NCBI GenBank assembly: GCA_964558655.1
Contig: CAZLEX010000025.1
Location: forward strand, 1-24,279
DNA from: RGIG6353 sp964558655
GTDB taxonomy: Bacteria; Bacillota; Clostridia; Oscillospirales; SIG627
DNA: 24,279 nt
Direction: 5' to 3'
Positions 22,041 to 24,279 of the stretch are shown here, one piece after another. Below the pieces are notes generated by a model. It was not told the DNA's origin and made no database searches. It saw only the letters and a program-made list of their open reading frames with translations. Positions within the stretch are counted from its first letter, which is position 1. The number at the start of each line of letters is the position of its first letter. A program made the position numbers and the translations under genes.

Positions 22041-23282
22041 TTATTCGTAAATCGGGTGCTTGTCGCAAAGAGCTTTTGACCTTGTGCGGATTTCATCGGC
22101 TTTGTCAAATTCTTTGATTGTCATGGAAATGAGCCGTCCGACTTCAACCATATCTTCGGCGGTAAATCCTCTGGAGGTAACCGCTGCTGTACCGAGCCTT
22201 ACTCCGCTTGTTATAAAGGGACTTTGAGGGTCACGCGGAACCGCATTTTTGTTTGCGGTGATATAAACTTCGTCAAGACGCTTTTCAAGTTCTTTACCGG
22301 TTATTCCCGTTGTGCGTAAGTCAAGAAGTATAAGGTGGTTGTCCGTACCGCCTGAAACAAGGTTAAATCCTTCCTCAAGAAGCGTTTTTGCGAGAACGGC
22401 ACAGTTTTCCACAATGTGAGACTGATAAACTTTGAATTCCGGTTCGCTTGCCTCTTTGAAGGCAACCGCTTTTGCCGCAATAATATGTTCAAGAGGCCCG
22501 CCTTGCATACCGGGAAATATTGCCTTGTCGATTTTTTTTGCAAATTCTTCTTTGCAGAGAATGAGACCGCCTCTCGGACCTCTGAGGGTTTTGTGAGTGG
22601 TAGATGTAACAATGTCGGCATAAGGTACGGGACTTTCGTGAAGTCCTGCGGCAACTAGTCCCGCAATGTGTGCCATATCGACCATGAAGTATGCACCGAC
22701 TTCTTTTGCTATCTGAGAAAAACGCTTAAAGTCGATTTTTCTCGGATACGCACTCGCACCTGCGACAATAAGCTTGGGACGGCAGGATTTTGCAATTTCA
22801 AGCACCTTGTCGTAATCTATCATTCCGTTTTCTTCGTCAACACCGTAAGGGACGAAATTGTAGTTGATACCGGAAGCGTTTACGGGACTTCCGTGAGTAA
22901 GATGTCCGCCCTGATCGAGTGCCATTCCCATAATGGTGTCACCGTGTTCCACAAGTGCCTGATATGCGGCGAGGTTTGCCTGTGCACCGCTGTGAGGCTG
23001 AACATTTGCGTGTTCGGCACCGAAAAGCTTTTTCGCACGCTCAATGGCAAGAGTTTCGGAAACATCAACACATTCGCAACCGCCGTAATATCTTTTGCCC
23101 GGATATCCTTCGGCATATTTGTTTGTGAGATGGCTGCCCATTGCCGCAAGCACTGCCTCCGAAACAATGTTTTCTGAAGCTATGAGCTCAATGTTTCTGC
23201 GTTGACGCACAAGTTCCGCATACATTGCTTCATAGAGCTCCGGATCACTTTTTTTGACCGTTTCGAGATTGTCAATAAGCAT
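22041..23282 (-). CDS. glyA: Serine hydroxymethyltransferase
   Basis: GlyA converts serine plus tetrahydrofolate to glycine and methylene-tetrahydrofolate. The 413-residue product contains NIELIASENIVSEAV, NKYAEGYPGKRYYGG, NVQPHSGAQANLAAY, FMVDMAHIAGLVAAG, the PLP-binding TSTTHKTLRGPRGG with Lys231, and the C-terminal SGVRLGTAAVTSRGF. It is the first gene of the glyA-rarA-mscL-DUF2156 operon, starting at ATG 23282 with AAGGAGAT upstream and a good promoter. No riboswitch was recognised in the roughly 170 nt upstream. Confidence 0.98.
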   Translation of the reverse strand: MLIDNLETVKKSDPELYEAMYAELVRQRRNIELIASENIVSEAVLAAMGSHLTNKYAEGYPGKRYYGGCECVDVSETLAIERAKKLFGAEHANVQPHSGAQANLAAYQALVEHGDTIMGMALDQGGHLTHGSPVNASGINYNFVPYGVDEENGMIDYDKVLEIAKSCRPKLIVAGASAYPRKIDFKRFSQIAKEVGAYFMVDMAHIAGLVAAGLHESPVPYADIVTSTTHKTLRGPRGGLILCKEEFAKKIDKAIFPGMQGGPLEHIIAAKAVAFKEASEPEFKVYQSHIVENCAVLAKTLLEEGFNLVSGGTDNHLILLDLRTTGITGKELEKRLDEVYITANKNAVPRDPQSPFITSGVRLGTAAVTSRGFTAEDMVEVGRLISMTIKEFDKADEIRTRSKALCDKHPIYE

Positions 23283-23315
23283 TTTTATATCTCCTTGTTA
23301 TTTTATTTCTCTTAT

Positions 23316-23344
23316 ATTGTATATTATTTTTTTCCTTTTTTCAA
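23316..23344 (-). promoter_or_regulatory. Promoter of the glyA operon
   Basis: On the minus strand, TTGAAA (23339-23344), a 17-nt A-rich spacer and TACAAT (23316-23321), with the -10 about 33 nt before ATG 23282. This is 10 of 12 consensus positions. Confidence 0.7.
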
Positions 23345-23408
23345 TAGATTTTTTAAAAGAATAAAAAATTTGTGTGTAGGTTTACAACACTTCCGCCTTA
23401 CGCAAACA

Positions 23409-23438
23409 AAAAACGGCACTCGATTGAATGCCGTTTTT
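23409..23438 (-). terminator. Terminator of the solute-binding protein gene
   Basis: AAAAACGGCA (23409-23418) pairs with TGCCGTTTTT (23429-23438), with a 10-nt loop that can close by a further 2 bp. It lies 17 nt past the stop of the gene to its right and ends in a T-run on the minus strand. Confidence 0.85.
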
Positions 23439-23455
23439 GTATTCACACGGAAAAG

Positions 23456-24279
23456 TTATGCTTTTTCAAAAGCACGGACAATTTGCTTGTATTGATATTT
23501 CGCACTTGTTTTTCTGGTTCTGTAATAGGATTCGAAGTTTGAATTGCCGGCAGTCATCATATATTCAAGCATGAAAGCAAATCCCTGCCAGTTGTCGTAA
23601 ACCGTACCGAAGTCGAATTGAGTACCGTCAATAATCAGATCCATGATTTCTTTCGACTGATCGTCTCTTAAATATCTGCTCTTAAGTGCTGTTTCGTAAA
23701 GCGTAGGTGTAACGAGTTTCCAGGATTCAGCCGAAAGTGCCTCAACCATGATACCGACAAATTCCGTATCTGTACAGGTTTTCGGAACTGCCATTGCAGA
23801 ATGTTGGCCGCCGACCATTGTCTTGTAACTTGTCTGACTTTCGTCCCACTTCGGAAGAGGAAGAATACCGTAATCCGATTCGAAATTGCGGAGTTCTTCG
23901 CCGGTAGGAGCTCCTAAGTTAGCCATCATAAAAATAGCTTGATTATTATAAAACATATCGCTTGTAGTGTCTTTTTCGTTCTTCTTTTCCGGATCATAGT
24001 AAACACCGTTTGTGTTATAGAGAAAATCGTAAAGCTTTGTTACGATTGTCGGAGCTTTCTCCGTGCTTACGGAAATTTCCGGAACTCCTTCGGCATTCTT
24101 TACGCAAACGGGATTATCAAAAGCCCATAAGTACGAATTGAGAGCGGTGCCGTTACCTTGTACCATTCCGTAAAAGTCACCGTCGTCTTTTGTATCGTTA
24201 CCGTTATTGTCTTTATAAATATCTTTGACAAGAGAAATCAGTTTATCGAAAGTCCACTGTCCGTTTTCAACAAGTGCGT
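23456..24279 (-). CDS. ABC transporter extracellular solute-binding protein, family 1 (5' end outside window)
   Basis: The visible 273 residues are the C-terminal part of a family 1 (sugar-type) solute-binding protein. The frame stays open to the right edge, so the N-terminus and lipobox are not seen. Recognisable parts are ENGQWTFDKLISLVKDIY, GDFYGMVQGNG, MFYNNQAIFMMANLGAP, YGILPLPKWDESQTSYKTM, SAMAVPKTCTDTEFVGIMVE and a C-terminal DNWQGFAFMLEYM, with the usual 'weight-of-evidence' pattern of such receptors. It probably binds an oligosaccharide for an ABC importer whose permeases lie upstream, out of view. It is followed by a terminator, so it is the last gene of its unit. The ligand is unknown, and nothing ties it to the uronate operon. 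Confidence 0.88.
   Translation of the reverse strand, partial: ALVENGQWTFDKLISLVKDIYKDNNGNDTKDDGDFYGMVQGNGTALNSYLWAFDNPVCVKNAEGVPEISVSTEKAPTIVTKLYDFLYNTNGVYYDPEKKNEKDTTSDMFYNNQAIFMMANLGAPTGEELRNFESDYGILPLPKWDESQTSYKTMVGGQHSAMAVPKTCTDTEFVGIMVEALSAESWKLVTPTLYETALKSRYLRDDQSKEIMDLIIDGTQFDFGTVYDNWQGFAFMLEYMMTAGNSNFESYYRTRKTSAKYQYKQIVRAFEKA

Noticed and set aside
22668..23177. Open frame of 169 codons on the plus strand across glyA
   Set aside because: It lies wholly antisense to a highly conserved gene, has no ribosome site and translates to Cys/Phe/His-rich sequence typical of an antisense shadow.
23456..24279. The sugar-binding protein as the missing uptake system of the glucuronate operon
   Set aside because: It is about 14 kb away, on the opposite strand, in its own transcription unit that runs out of the window; nothing in the visible sequence points to uronate binding.
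1..24279. CRISPR arrays, rRNA genes, tRNA genes and insertion sequences with a transposase
   Set aside because: No regularly spaced repeats, rRNA-like stretches, cloverleaf-like sequences or transposase frames were recognised; a covariance-model scan would settle the tRNA question.

Overview
The window looks like chromosomal DNA of an AT-rich Gram-positive anaerobe, most likely a gut Clostridia member (Oscillospirales or a related order). The reasons are TTGACA/TATAAT-type promoters, strong AGGAGG ribosome sites, the rpsF-ssb-rpsR cluster, an ECF-type vitamin S component, SDR-type UxuB, MtaB and a GlyA-RarA-MscL cluster. This placement is inferred from gene content, without any database search.

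Left edge (1-303): the last 30 codons of what is probably a DUF4368-type large serine recombinase, followed by a gene-free stretch packed with short perfect hairpins. It looks like the end of an integrated mobile element.

Uronate region (304-9664): a divergent AraC-type regulator faces a nine-gene operon. The operon encodes the complete glucuronate route: UxaC (glucuronate to fructuronate), UxuB (to mannonate), UxuA (to 2-keto-3-deoxygluconate), KdgK (to KDPG) and Eda (to pyruvate plus glyceraldehyde-3-phosphate). Between UxuB and Eda lie four genes outside the textbook pathway: an SGNH esterase, two xylose-isomerase-like TIM-barrel proteins and a Gfo/Idh/MocA oxidoreductase. No uronidase and no transporter is present in the operon. 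The AraC/uxaC intergenic region carries a two-part direct repeat placed as expected for an AraC-type activator site. A convergent clan GH-A (GH39-like) cytoplasmic glycosidase follows behind a shared bidirectional terminator.

Vitamin region (11103-12915): an ECF S component, probably for vitamin B6, diverges from a MocR/PdxR-type regulator. The two promoters face each other and share one palindromic -10 element. The regulator is missing roughly the last 80-90 residues of its aminotransferase-like domain.

Housekeeping region (13021-19313): rpsF-ssb-rpsR-secG on the minus strand with a consensus promoter and a structured leader; then on the plus strand an S1-domain protein, the tRNA methylthiotransferase MtaB, and an OmpR-family response regulator with its HAMP sensor kinase.

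Right part (19378-24279): a tightly packed minus-strand operon glyA-rarA-mscL-DUF2156 with ATGA overlaps, then the 3' part of an ABC-type sugar-binding protein gene that runs off the window.

The best candidate for new biology is the oxidoreductase, paired TIM-barrel and esterase block inside the glucuronate operon. It could be an oxidative, non-hydrolytic route that frees glucuronate from a conjugate. This is a hypothesis from gene content only.
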